Assembly: GCA_963666875.2 (NCBI GenBank)
Contig: CAXXPU010000019.1
Coordinates: 62,001 to 126,000 of the forward strand
Length of the DNA: 64,000 nucleotides
From: G963662655 sp963666875
GTDB taxonomy: Bacteria > Cloacimonadota > Cloacimonadia > Cloacimonadales > JAIOQZ01
Reading direction: 5' to 3'
Position 1 is the first letter of the stretch. Every line of letters starts with the position of its first letter. The notes beneath the pieces are model-generated. The model did not search any database. It was not told the DNA's origin and worked only from the letters and a program-made list of their open reading frames with translations. The position numbers and the translations under genes are program-made. Below are positions 1 through 8,733 of the stretch, in pieces.

Positions 1-1
1 C

Positions 2-277
2 GTCGAGGCGGTCAACGAGATCGTCAGCGAGAATCCGGGCGCTCAAATCACCGAGGAAATGATCGCCGACCACCTCTATTCGAAGGGGCTGCCCGACCCC
101 GACCTCATCATCCGCACCAGCGGCGAACTTCGCTTATCGAACTTCCTTTTGTGGCAGAGCGCCTACTCGGAGCTGTGGTTTACCAGCACCCTGTGGCCCG
201 ATTTTACCCGTGTCGATTTCGTGCACGCGATTCTTGATTTCCAGAAACGAAACAGAAAATTCGGAGCCGTGAAATAA
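2..277 (+). CDS. uppS: Undecaprenyl diphosphate synthase, C-terminal part (5' truncated by window edge)
   Basis: Cis-prenyltransferase that extends farnesyl diphosphate with isopentenyl diphosphate to make the C55 lipid carrier for peptidoglycan and surface glycans. Only the last 91 codons are visible; the frame is open back to base 2. The diagnostic C-terminal block is present: IIRTSGELRLSNFLLWQSAY followed by SELWFTSTLWPDF, which holds the conserved Arg/Ser/Arg residues that bind isopentenyl diphosphate. The stop codon overlaps the cdsA start (TAATG), so the two genes are translationally coupled, as is common for uppS-cdsA. Family identification is firm from the motif; nothing unusual is seen. 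Confidence 0.93.
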   Translation, partial: VEAVNEIVSENPGAQITEEMIADHLYSKGLPDPDLIIRTSGELRLSNFLLWQSAYSELWFTSTLWPDFTRVDFVHAILDFQKRNRKFGAVK

Positions 278-1077
278 TGGAACTCGTTTGGCGCCTTCTG
301 CTCGCCTTCTTCTTCATGCCGCTGATCCTGCTCATCTACTACTACGGCGGCATCCCCATGATCGTCGCATTGTCGTTGCTGAACCTCACCGCAACCTACG
401 AACTGCGCAAGATTTTCATCGCCCGAGGTGTCAATATCTCGCGCCTGATCATCCCCTTCAACTTCCTGGTCTTCCTCTCCGGAACCTGGGGAGGACCATC
501 GACCATTGTGGCGTCCATGATGATCGTCTATTTCGTATTCACCGGCGACGACCTCCTCAAGAACAAGCTGGAAGGCTCTCTTCAGCGCATTTCAGCGAGA
601 TTTTTCATCATGGTCTATGCCGGATTGTTCGTCTCATCGTTCTATGGGCTCCGCTATTTGCCACACGGTCAATACATCGTGATTTTCCTGCTCATCGTAA
701 CATGGATCACCGATTCCTCAGCCTACTTCGCGGGGCGATGGTTCGGAAGGCATCGCGAAATCTTCCTGGCAAGCCCCAAGAAATCGCTCGAAGGCTTCCT
801 GGCGGCGGTGTTCTTCGCCTTCGCCGCATCGATCGGCGCAAAACTGATCTTCCCCTCACACCTGACGTGGATCGAGGCGATCTTGATCGGGTTCGCGACT
901 GGTATTTTCGGGCAGTTCGGCGACCTCGTCGAATCGATGATCAAGCGCGACGCCGGCGTGAAGGACAGCTCCAACGTCATCCCCGGCCACGGCGGCATCC
1001 TCGACCGCTTCGACAGCCTGCTCGCCTCCGCGCCGATTCTCTACGTATTTCTCAGGTTGCTCTACATCTTTCAGTAA
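277..1077 (+). CDS. cdsA: Phosphatidate cytidylyltransferase
   Basis: Integral membrane enzyme that makes CDP-diacylglycerol from phosphatidate and CTP, the branch point of phospholipid synthesis. The 266 residues, mostly hydrophobic with about seven or eight predicted membrane segments, match the usual family length. The CdsA signature is complete near the C terminus: S220, K223, R224, K229, D230, H238, G239, G240, D243, R244 and D246. The start overlaps the uppS stop by one base, indicating coupled expression. About 145 bases after the stop an IS256-type element begins, so whatever originally followed in this operon may have been displaced. Confidence 0.95.
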   Translation: MELVWRLLLAFFFMPLILLIYYYGGIPMIVALSLLNLTATYELRKIFIARGVNISRLIIPFNFLVFLSGTWGGPSTIVASMMIVYFVFTGDDLLKNKLEGSLQRISARFFIMVYAGLFVSSFYGLRYLPHGQYIVIFLLIVTWITDSSAYFAGRWFGRHREIFLASPKKSLEGFLAAVFFAFAASIGAKLIFPSHLTWIEAILIGFATGIFGQFGDLVESMIKRDAGVKDSSNVIPGHGGILDRFDSLLASAPILYVFLRLLYIFQ

Positions 1078-1181
1078 TTACCACCGCGATTCCTCACAGA
1101 ATCTTGAACCGTAAACAATCGTGTACATATAGTAATGAATTGTGCTATCTTCATATTGTTCTATGCTGGCATTCTGGGAAA

Positions 1182-1222
1182 AATAACCCCCCTTTGTCCC
1201 CCCTTGTCAGGGGGGTGAAGAG
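1182..1222. repeat. Half copy of G/C-run palindromic repeat (family A)
   Basis: This stretch of C-runs, TTGTC and G-run ending in GTGAAGAG matches the left arm of the complete palindrome at 17555-17667 with few differences. It can still fold on itself over its inner part (CCCCCC TTGT CAGGGGGG). It abuts the left end of the IS element exactly, and the matching right arm is missing on the other side. Confidence 0.75.
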
Positions 1223-2532
1223 GGTACCGTCCCAAGTAGTGTGTCTGATTGACAAAAAAGAGCAAGAACCTCCAAGGTTAAATTGGCAAACAAAACCAAG
1301 GAGGTTCTCATGAACTTTTCGCTCCCACAAATAGAGCAAATCGTCGACACAGCTCTCAACAAGCATGGTCTTAACCAAGTCTATCAAACGTTTTGCAATT
1401 GTCTAATGAAATTGGAGAGAAACGAGTTTTTACGCCTTGCGTCCGATATGAATAACAAAGGAAATGGTTACCGAGCAGGCTCTGCGAGCGGAGTTTGGGG
1501 TTCCTTGTCGCTACGGATTCCACGTGATCGTCTTGGGCATTTTTACCCGGTAATCCTGAGCGTATTGCGCAATCAGGAGAATGAGCTCCACGAGCTTGCT
1601 TTCAACCTTTACAGCAAGGGTTTATCGACACGAGATGTAAGTGACGTTTTCGAAAGTATTTACGGTAAGAACTACAGCAAATCCAGTATCAGTCGAATCA
1701 CGCAGTCCTTCTCAGAAGAGCTTCAGCAGTGGCGTGACCGTCTTCTGCAAAGGCGATATCCTGTTTTAATCGTGGATGCTCTGTTTACCCATATCAGAAG
1801 GGCAGGAAAGGTCGAGAGTGAAGCAATCTATACCGTGATCGGTCTGCAGGAAGATATGAGTCGAGATATCCTTGCAATCGAGAATATCCCCCAGGAATCC
1901 GCTTCGGGGTGGGCGTCTCTGCTGCAAAACCTTAAGGCAAGAGGTTTGGAGACAACAGACCTCATCATCGCTGATGGTATCAATGGTCTTGAGAACAGCA
2001 TTGCTCGTGTCTATCCTGAAGCTGATTTGCAGAAGTGTGTCGTCCACCTGAAACGAAATATTCTCAACCATGTTCGTCATGACCATAAGGAGGAAGTTGC
2101 GGCAGATTTACGTGAGGTGTTCAACATATCGGATCCCACCTTTTCCCGGGAGGAAGCGAGTGACAGATTCGAAACTTTCTGTGTCAAATGGGGATCGAAA
2201 TACCCATATATCAAAAGGCTGAAGAATCGACACGAGATGACGTATTACTTCACCTATCTACAATATGATTACCGTATCAGAGGAATGATCTATACGACGA
2301 ACTGGGTGGAACGTTTGCACAAAAGCTTCCGACGGGTATTGAAGATCAGAAACTCAATGCCGACGGAGGAGTCGGCATTGCTGCTGCTTTCGAAAGTTGC
2401 TATGGATAAGTCTGATCGATACCGAAAGTATCCGATCTATAATTTCAAGTTTGACACGAAACTCTTTCCAAATAAATACTGAATGAGATTGTATACCTTG
2501 AAGGTTCAAGACACACTTAAAGGGACAGTACC
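1223..2532 (+). mobile_element. IS256-family insertion sequence
   Basis: A complete-looking IS of about 1.31 kb. The left end (1223-1246, GGTACCGTCCC then AGTGTGTCT) and right end (2509-2532, read on the minus strand as GGTACTGTCCC then AGTGTGTCT) form imperfect terminal inverted repeats of about 24 bases with a variable core of four or five bases. A single transposase fills the interior. I could not find an 8-9 base target duplication: the left flank ends GTGAAGAG and the right flank begins TTTTCTCA. The exact boundary may be off by one or two bases. Confidence 0.85.
1310..2482 (+). CDS. IS256-family (Mutator-type) transposase
   Basis: DDE transposase of 390 residues, the usual size for IS256. 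The start is the ATG preceded by AAGGAGG five bases upstream; an in-frame TTG 27 bases earlier has no ribosome site. The catalytic triad is visible: D156 (VDALF), D222 (ADGINGLENSI) and E334 (TTNWVERLHKSFRR). The second block continues into the family's Q-C-x2-H-x2-RN pattern (QKCVVHLKRN). There is no frameshift or internal stop, so the element may still be active. It sits between cdsA and the array of secreted paralogs and is transcribed toward the array. Confidence 0.93.
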   Translation: MNFSLPQIEQIVDTALNKHGLNQVYQTFCNCLMKLERNEFLRLASDMNNKGNGYRAGSASGVWGSLSLRIPRDRLGHFYPVILSVLRNQENELHELAFNLYSKGLSTRDVSDVFESIYGKNYSKSSISRITQSFSEELQQWRDRLLQRRYPVLIVDALFTHIRRAGKVESEAIYTVIGLQEDMSRDILAIENIPQESASGWASLLQNLKARGLETTDLIIADGINGLENSIARVYPEADLQKCVVHLKRNILNHVRHDHKEEVAADLREVFNISDPTFSREEASDRFETFCVKWGSKYPYIKRLKNRHEMTYYFTYLQYDYRIRGMIYTTNWVERLHKSFRRVLKIRNSMPTEESALLLLSKVAMDKSDRYRKYPIYNFKFDTKLFPNKY

Positions 2533-2696
2533 TTTTCTCACACAATTTGTCTGTGATTGCGCATCCCATGAAAAGAACATCACCTACCGAATATCCTTAA
2601 TGGATTATTTATTTCAAAACATGCTGGAATATTTCTTGCAATTTATTTTTAACCAGGGCAACATTGTCACCATACAACAGGAACAGGGAGTGGATT

Positions 2697-5588
2697 ATGT
2701 ATCGATACAATTTGGGGATTGTCATTCTGTTTATGTTCAGCATCCTCAGCGCAACCGGCGAGCTCCTCTGGGATGATTGCGTACCTGTCGTCGAGAACGA
2801 CGGACTCGAATACGATAGCTCCGGTTGCCAACTCGAGGACGGCAGCACGATGATCACGTGGTGCAAGAACGTCAACGGCAACCGCAATATCTACGTCATG
2901 CGATACGAGAGATCTGGCGCGGAAATGTGGACGGAACCCCGCATCGCCTATTCGGACATAACATCGCCCTTTTATCCTGAGATCACCACGCTATCCGACG
3001 GTAATGTGATGGTACACTGGACTTTCTCTACGAACTTCGAGGATTGGGATGTCCAGGCTCTGAAAATCGATGCCGAGGCCAACCCGCTCTGGAACGAGCC
3101 TTATGTGATCGAAAGTGATTACCATAATAAGACTGTTTGCGTACCGGACGATGAAGGAGGCGCGTATCTTTTGTCGCTCGTATATAGTTCTGACGATATT
3201 ATTCTCCATTTCAACAGCGATGGCGAGATGGATTGGGAAGATAATATCGAGATGTTCGGCGATATGAATCTGATCCACAGTTCCGCTCAAGCCTGCCCGG
3301 ACGGAGAAGGCGGTATTATTATCGCGGGAGCGGTTTATAGTTCATCGTCACGCGACTATTTTTTCGGCATTCAGCGCATTACTCCGGAAGGCGATGCGCC
3401 CTGGGGTGACGATGGATACATAATACTTTCGGAGGCCGTTGACTACGATTACGTTGAGGTGCTGAGAACAGGCGAAAACCAGTTCGCAATGATCCACCAA
3501 ATACCCGTTGGCGACTATGCCGGCATCCATATTTACCGGTTCGATCTGGACGGGCTTCTCGTTTCGGAAGCATCATACGATTTCGGTTACAGTCTCGGAA
3601 TCCTCCCACCCACAGCAGACGCTGTCCTGGATCAGGATGGCAACATCTATATTGCATGGTCGATCCGTAACAGTTTTCATGATAAGTTCTCTCTCCGAAA
3701 AGTCACACCGGATAACCAGCTTACCTGGGATGTTGGTCTCGAAGGGGATGGTCGTATCAGCGAAGTAAAGTTGTCTCTTGCGACAGATGGGGCATTGTGT
3801 CTGGCATGGGAGGGCGATTACAATGGGGATAGAAATGCAAGCATCCAGCGCTACGATCAGGATGGGAATCCACAGTGGGAAGCACCCGGAATCGTTGTCA
3901 CCGAGGGTGTCGATGTAATTGATGGACTGAACCTGTTCCCTATCGACGGCGCTATGCTGGTCTTCTGGGAAGAACGGTTGGATGATGTCCGAGACCTTTG
4001 CAGGCAGATGATCGATTCCGACGGTGAACAGCAACTGGACGAAGACGAAATCGGAGTCATGCGCGGCTACAACTGCGACCCTTCGAGTATAAGGTTCGCC
4101 GAATGCGACGAACTGCCCGACCGGCTGGCGTTCACCTGGTCTGATGAATACTGGTACTTCCAGACCCTTGATTTCGATGAAGCGCTTTCTGCACCCTATC
4201 CCGGAACACCTTTCTTCGACGATACGGAGAATCATGGCGACATCCTTGCCATGGAACAGATCGAAGACGACTACATCATTGTTTGGAGATGTACCGACGG
4301 TTCCATCCAGTCCATCCATGTCAATCGCTTCGACCAGTCAGGCAATTATCTCTGGCAGAATGATCTGACCGTACATACCAGCGATACGGACCACCAGATG
4401 TTAAGTGTGGAAATGGATGTGACTTCCGATGAGATCACAATCGCCTGGATTCAAGTAGATGATAACAACCGCCTCCTCATGGCTCAGAAAATTCTCGACG
4501 GTCAACCGGTATGGACCGAACCGGTTACACTGGTAACGGAATCGACGTACGCCCGGATTATAGACATTATCGACGACTATTTCATCTGGCAGGTTGACTA
4601 CACATATAATCGAATCTTGCGTATCAACTCCAACGGCTCACCCTACGACGGATGGGATGATGATGGATCCGTTATCAGCCAGCATTCCAGTTTTTCACAA
4701 AATTTCGTGGTCGATTCCCGCGAGCAGGGACTGTCAATAGCATGGGTCGATTATACCTCCGATGACGACACGATCTATCTGCAAACAGTATCCGAAGACG
4801 GCACGATTGGATGGGATGGCGGAAATCCGCTTCACACAGACAGTTGTTACAATGGGCTCAATCTGGCGTTCTCGGAGCACGTCCTGTTTGCAACCTGGCA
4901 CACGGACGGAACGACCGATGATCTCTTTGCCATGGCATTCGACATGAGCGGGAATCCGCTGTGGGATGAAGAGCATAGTGCTTTGGGAGATATCGGTGCA
5001 AGGATATACGATATCGCAGCAACGCCGGATGGATGCCTGCTCGCAGGACGGCAAGACGGCAGCACGGAAAATGAGCGCGATGTTATCCTGCAACACATCG
5101 ATTTCGAGGGAAATATCTGGGACGACCTTTTCTACGTCTGCGATCTTCCCGGAGAGCAGTTGCTTTTTGAAATCATACCGGCGCAGGATAACAAGTACTT
5201 CATCACATGGGAGGATTACCGGAACTACGGAGTAAATTTCGAACCCGCTATCTATGCGCAGCTCTACCAGTACGATCCGCTATCGACGGACGACCCGACC
5301 GACATATCTGTATGGGAGCCGAACCTGTGCGTTTATCCCAACCCGTTCAACCCCGAGACGACCGTGCGGTTCTCGCTTGCGGCAGACTCGAAGGTCGAGC
5401 TGAAGGTTTTCAACGTGAAAGGGCAATTGGTCAGGACGCTCTGCGACGAAGCGTTGCCCGTCGGAAACCACGAAATCACGTGGGACGGCACCGACAATGC
5501 GAAGAATAGCGTCTCCAGCGGGGTCTATCTGATCGATCTGAATATCGACGGCAAGTCATTGAGAAATAAAGCGTTACTACTGAAATAA
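2697..5588 (+). CDS. Secreted repeat protein with T9SS sorting domain, array paralog 1
   Basis: Large exported protein of 963 residues. The start is the ATG after AGGGAG at 2685-2690, followed by a signal peptide (GIVILFMFSILSATG). The body is a long series of imperfect repeats of about 50-60 residues built on D-x-D/N-G and a following Trp (for example ITPEGDAPWGDDGY), which suggests a beta-propeller-like fold; this is inference. Residues 880-963 form a T9SS type A sorting domain: YPNPFNPETTVRFSL, a FlgD-like Ig core (VFNVKGQLVRTL, then GVYLI) and the basic end NKALLLK. The body resembles paralog 5 most, yet the 3' end is nearly identical in DNA to paralog 2, so the gene looks like a conversion mosaic. 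The specific function is unknown; surface-displayed or released. Confidence 0.8.
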   Translation: MYRYNLGIVILFMFSILSATGELLWDDCVPVVENDGLEYDSSGCQLEDGSTMITWCKNVNGNRNIYVMRYERSGAEMWTEPRIAYSDITSPFYPEITTLSDGNVMVHWTFSTNFEDWDVQALKIDAEANPLWNEPYVIESDYHNKTVCVPDDEGGAYLLSLVYSSDDIILHFNSDGEMDWEDNIEMFGDMNLIHSSAQACPDGEGGIIIAGAVYSSSSRDYFFGIQRITPEGDAPWGDDGYIILSEAVDYDYVEVLRTGENQFAMIHQIPVGDYAGIHIYRFDLDGLLVSEASYDFGYSLGILPPTADAVLDQDGNIYIAWSIRNSFHDKFSLRKVTPDNQLTWDVGLEGDGRISEVKLSLATDGALCLAWEGDYNGDRNASIQRYDQDGNPQWEAPGIVVTEGVDVIDGLNLFPIDGAMLVFWEERLDDVRDLCRQMIDSDGEQQLDEDEIGVMRGYNCDPSSIRFAECDELPDRLAFTWSDEYWYFQTLDFDEALSAPYPGTPFFDDTENHGDILAMEQIEDDYIIVWRCTDGSIQSIHVNRFDQSGNYLWQNDLTVHTSDTDHQMLSVEMDVTSDEITIAWIQVDDNNRLLMAQKILDGQPVWTEPVTLVTESTYARIIDIIDDYFIWQVDYTYNRILRINSNGSPYDGWDDDGSVISQHSSFSQNFVVDSREQGLSIAWVDYTSDDDTIYLQTVSEDGTIGWDGGNPLHTDSCYNGLNLAFSEHVLFATWHTDGTTDDLFAMAFDMSGNPLWDEEHSALGDIGARIYDIAATPDGCLLAGRQDGSTENERDVILQHIDFEGNIWDDLFYVCDLPGEQLLFEIIPAQDNKYFITWEDYRNYGVNFEPAIYAQLYQYDPLSTDDPTDISVWEPNLCVYPNPFNPETTVRFSLAADSKVELKVFNVKGQLVRTLCDEALPVGNHEITWDGTDNAKNSVSSGVYLIDLNIDGKSLRNKALLLK

Positions 5589-5609
5589 CATCCGATACAG
5601 GAGGAAGAG

Positions 5610-8483
5610 ATGAAACACTGCATGTTATTGTTTGCACTGTTGATCGTTGTAACCGGACTTGTTGCTGAAGGCGAATTCCTGTGGCAGGAGAACGGACTTC
5701 CGGTTGTTGTCCGAAATGATATCGATTGGGATCGCAGCATTGTGAACCATCCTGATGGCGGTTCCTTGATACTATGGACAGAGCGAAAAGAAAACAACCA
5801 CGATCTTTACGCAATGCATATTGACTCTGACGGCCAGAACCTCTGGAATGAACCCCGCAGGATATTCAACGACAAGGAATCGATGATCAACGCGAAGGTC
5901 GTCGAATCGTCCGACGGAAACCTTTTCATCTCCTGGCTCACGCATGATCAATATGAAACCAGGGCGTTGAGCGTTTGTAAATTCGACTGGGAAGGCAACC
6001 CGCTGTGGAATCAGGCAGTCGATCTGTCGGAGATCGAGTGGGACGGCCAGAATCAGGAAATGATTGCCGATTTAAACGGTGGTGTTTACTGTTTCTGGAA
6101 TCTTGGCTGTGAAGAGTATATAGCCCTGCTTTCATCTTCCGGTGAGCAAGTCTGGCAGCAGACGGCGTTCAGTGAAACCAGTAATTCAGGTTATTCCAAC
6201 GCAATAACCGGCGATGGAGCCGGTGGAATCATCGTGGGAGATCACACGTATAAAGGGTCGGAAATCGGTTATTACTTGCTCGTTCAGCGAATACTGCCTG
6301 ACGGGACAACGCCTTGGGGGGACGATGGCTATATTGAATTCCCCGGTTACCAATGCAATCAATTTTGTCGCTATGACGACAATGGGATTGCCGTAGTCTT
6401 CGGCGGGTATGGAACTAATAATGATCTCTATCTTCAGTGTATCGATATGGACGGAGAGCTTCTCACGGATGTACCGATCTTGTTGAGCGAAGACATATCC
6501 TATAGCACTGTTGCCGATATCACGCATGACCAGAACGGCAATATCTATGTTGGATGGTCATTGTTTCAAGGGAACACGACCGGCTTGTGCATGCAACGGA
6601 TCAACCCAGATTGTCAGCCAGGTTGGGAGAGTCTATTCGTTTTCACGGATGGGATAAACAGATCGGACGATATCGAAGTTGAAGTAGATCAGAACGGTGA
6701 TGTCTATTGTTCCTCCATGAGCAATTCCTGCACCAGCATGAACCTGCTGAAACTGAGCTCCGACGGACAGTTAATCTGGGACCGCGGTGTATTCACAGAA
6801 GAGAATCACTATGAGCTCTATGTGGATATGGTGATGGATGTCGATGAAGACGATGTTTCTCTTTTCTGGCACGACAATCGATCGGGGCATGAAACGATCT
6901 ACCAGCAGAATTACTCGAGCAATGGTGTGGCTCAGCTCGAAGAAGGTGGCTATGCGATCCAGGAAGGTTGGGATTGCTCTGCGGACTATTTATCAATAGC
7001 CGATAGCGAACAGAATCCATCGGAGAACCTGTTTTTTACAAGGATACAAAGCAATACCAATCGGGCATACTTCCAGTCATTCGACATTGACGGGAATTCC
7101 ATGACGCCAATGCAAGGAATCGAATTCGCCAGCGACATGGGCTATCATGACGCGATAATCGCGGTGAATTCAATCGGTGACAATTATTCGATTGTCTGGC
7201 TTCAGACGGTCGATGATATCTGCTATCTGTATGCAAACCTTTTCGATGGGGCCGGCAACCAGCAATGGCAGGACAACCTGGTCGTACGAACATTCGATCT
7301 GAATACCGGTTACTGTCCGTCAGAAGCCTGTGCGGACCTCACGGATGACGGTCTCTTGATTCTGTGGGAGGAATACTCTTACAACTCCTTCTACGATATC
7401 ATGGGACAGCGGATCGTCGATGGGCAACTGGCGTGGCAGGAACCGGTCACAATCTATCAGAATGCGTATCTCGACGAGATGGAAATCTTCCGGAACTATG
7501 CTCTCGTGATTACCAATGGCGTCTTGCGGGTTCTGAAGATTGATGAAGATGGAAGTCCCTGCGAAGGATGGAGCGCTACCGGAACGATCGTCTCGTTTCT
7601 GGATTATTTTTGCCGCTTCAATTGCGAATTGTCATCCGAAGGACTATTGCTGGGTTGGCTCGAACGTGTTGATGACCACTATGAATTGAAAGTCCATATT
7701 ATTCATGACGATGGATCGGAGAAATGGGATGATCCCCAGACGATTATCGCGGAGATTGCAGGTTCCTACCCCGAGATAACAGTCATCGACGACAGTATGA
7801 TTGCCGTTTACACATACGGAGGATCGGTACTGGCTCAGGCTTTCGATCTCGACTGCAACCCATTGTGGGAAGAACCGGCTCTCCTCGATCCTGATGATGG
7901 AATCATTGCCGATATGGTCGCCACTCAGGATGGAGCGCTTGTCGTATATTACAGGCAAGACTACTACGACGAATACCATTCTGAAGTCTTATTGCAACAT
8001 GTCAGTAAGAATGGTGAAGCGATGGATGAGCCGGACATCGTGTGCAGTGGCTCCGGGTCGAGATACTATGCAGATATCGTTCCCTCTACCGATGGAAAGT
8101 ACTTCATCGTTTGGGGCGATAATCGTGATCCCGTATCGCGTTGCACTTATGCCCAAGCGTATCAACTCGAGATCATCACAGCTACCGACCAGGAACATGT
8201 ATCGCAGTTAGGCCCATCATTATACATATATCCGAACCCGTTCAACCCCGAGACGACCGTGCGGTTCTCGCTTTCGGCAGACTCGAAGGTCGATCTGAAG
8301 GTTTTCAACGTGAAAGGGCAATTGGTCAGGACGCTCTGTGACGAGGCGTTGCCCGTCGGCAACCACGAAATCACCTGGGACGGCACCGACAACGCGAAGA
8401 AGAGCGTCTCCAGCGGCGTCTATCTGATCGATCTGAATATCGACGGAAAAGACTATCGCAGCAAAGCGCTCCTGCTGAAATAG
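5610..8483 (+). CDS. Secreted repeat protein with T9SS sorting domain, array paralog 2
   Basis: A 957-residue exported protein, starting 21 bases after paralog 1 with AGGAGG at 5599-5604. The signal peptide is MLLFALLIVVTGLVAEG, and mature repeats begin FLWQENGLPVV, as in paralogs 3 and 4. The body has the same W/D-G repeat units (ILPDGTTPWGDDGY, FDWEGNPLWNQ). The sorting domain begins YPNPFNPETTVRFSL at residue 874. The last 210 bases up to the codons for NIDG differ from paralog 1 at only about nine positions, while the bodies are clearly diverged. Probably co-transcribed with paralog 1. Cargo function is not recognisable; binding or structural roles are as likely as enzymatic ones. Confidence 0.8.
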   Translation: MKHCMLLFALLIVVTGLVAEGEFLWQENGLPVVVRNDIDWDRSIVNHPDGGSLILWTERKENNHDLYAMHIDSDGQNLWNEPRRIFNDKESMINAKVVESSDGNLFISWLTHDQYETRALSVCKFDWEGNPLWNQAVDLSEIEWDGQNQEMIADLNGGVYCFWNLGCEEYIALLSSSGEQVWQQTAFSETSNSGYSNAITGDGAGGIIVGDHTYKGSEIGYYLLVQRILPDGTTPWGDDGYIEFPGYQCNQFCRYDDNGIAVVFGGYGTNNDLYLQCIDMDGELLTDVPILLSEDISYSTVADITHDQNGNIYVGWSLFQGNTTGLCMQRINPDCQPGWESLFVFTDGINRSDDIEVEVDQNGDVYCSSMSNSCTSMNLLKLSSDGQLIWDRGVFTEENHYELYVDMVMDVDEDDVSLFWHDNRSGHETIYQQNYSSNGVAQLEEGGYAIQEGWDCSADYLSIADSEQNPSENLFFTRIQSNTNRAYFQSFDIDGNSMTPMQGIEFASDMGYHDAIIAVNSIGDNYSIVWLQTVDDICYLYANLFDGAGNQQWQDNLVVRTFDLNTGYCPSEACADLTDDGLLILWEEYSYNSFYDIMGQRIVDGQLAWQEPVTIYQNAYLDEMEIFRNYALVITNGVLRVLKIDEDGSPCEGWSATGTIVSFLDYFCRFNCELSSEGLLLGWLERVDDHYELKVHIIHDDGSEKWDDPQTIIAEIAGSYPEITVIDDSMIAVYTYGGSVLAQAFDLDCNPLWEEPALLDPDDGIIADMVATQDGALVVYYRQDYYDEYHSEVLLQHVSKNGEAMDEPDIVCSGSGSRYYADIVPSTDGKYFIVWGDNRDPVSRCTYAQAYQLEIITATDQEHVSQLGPSLYIYPNPFNPETTVRFSLSADSKVDLKVFNVKGQLVRTLCDEALPVGNHEITWDGTDNAKKSVSSGVYLIDLNIDGKDYRSKALLLK

Positions 8484-8500
8484 ATAACGCATTTCTTGTT

Positions 8501-8655
8501 GTAGGGGCAGGTCCCCGTGCCTGCCCTCTCTATGGTCCGCCATGCTCCTGTGAATTAGCTTGCAAATTCGAATCCCAGTAGCTTGCATTTCCCTTTGGGT
8601 GACGTCGATGCTTTGGGGCGAAAGGGAAAGGGCAGGCACGGGGACCTGCCCCTAC
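8501..8655. repeat. Long palindromic repeat (family B), copy 1
   Basis: Perfect inverted arms of 27 bases (8501-8527 and 8629-8655) beginning GTAGGGGCAGGTCCCCGTGC, separated by about 100 bases without coding potential. The same arms recur at 36206-36313 and a short derivative lies at 38098-38127. The structure, without an open reading frame, is that of a MITE or REP-like element. It separates paralogs 2 and 3 and could act as an attenuator or RNA-stabilising hairpin. Confidence 0.85.
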
Positions 8656-8733
8656 ATTAAAAACAAACAAAGGAATAAATATTGCTTTAAATTAAGGATT
8701 ACGCGATAAACAAATCCCAACCTGGAGGTGAAT

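Noticed and set aside
1182..1222. CRISPR-like or terminator role for the C/G-run sequence
   Set aside because: There is no regular spacing of repeats and no T-run; the match to the palindrome at 17555 explains it better.
288..1313. A 341-codon open frame on the plus strand overlapping cdsA
   Set aside because: It is the +2 frame shadow of cdsA, with an Arg/His/Pro-rich translation that resembles no family and no ribosome site.
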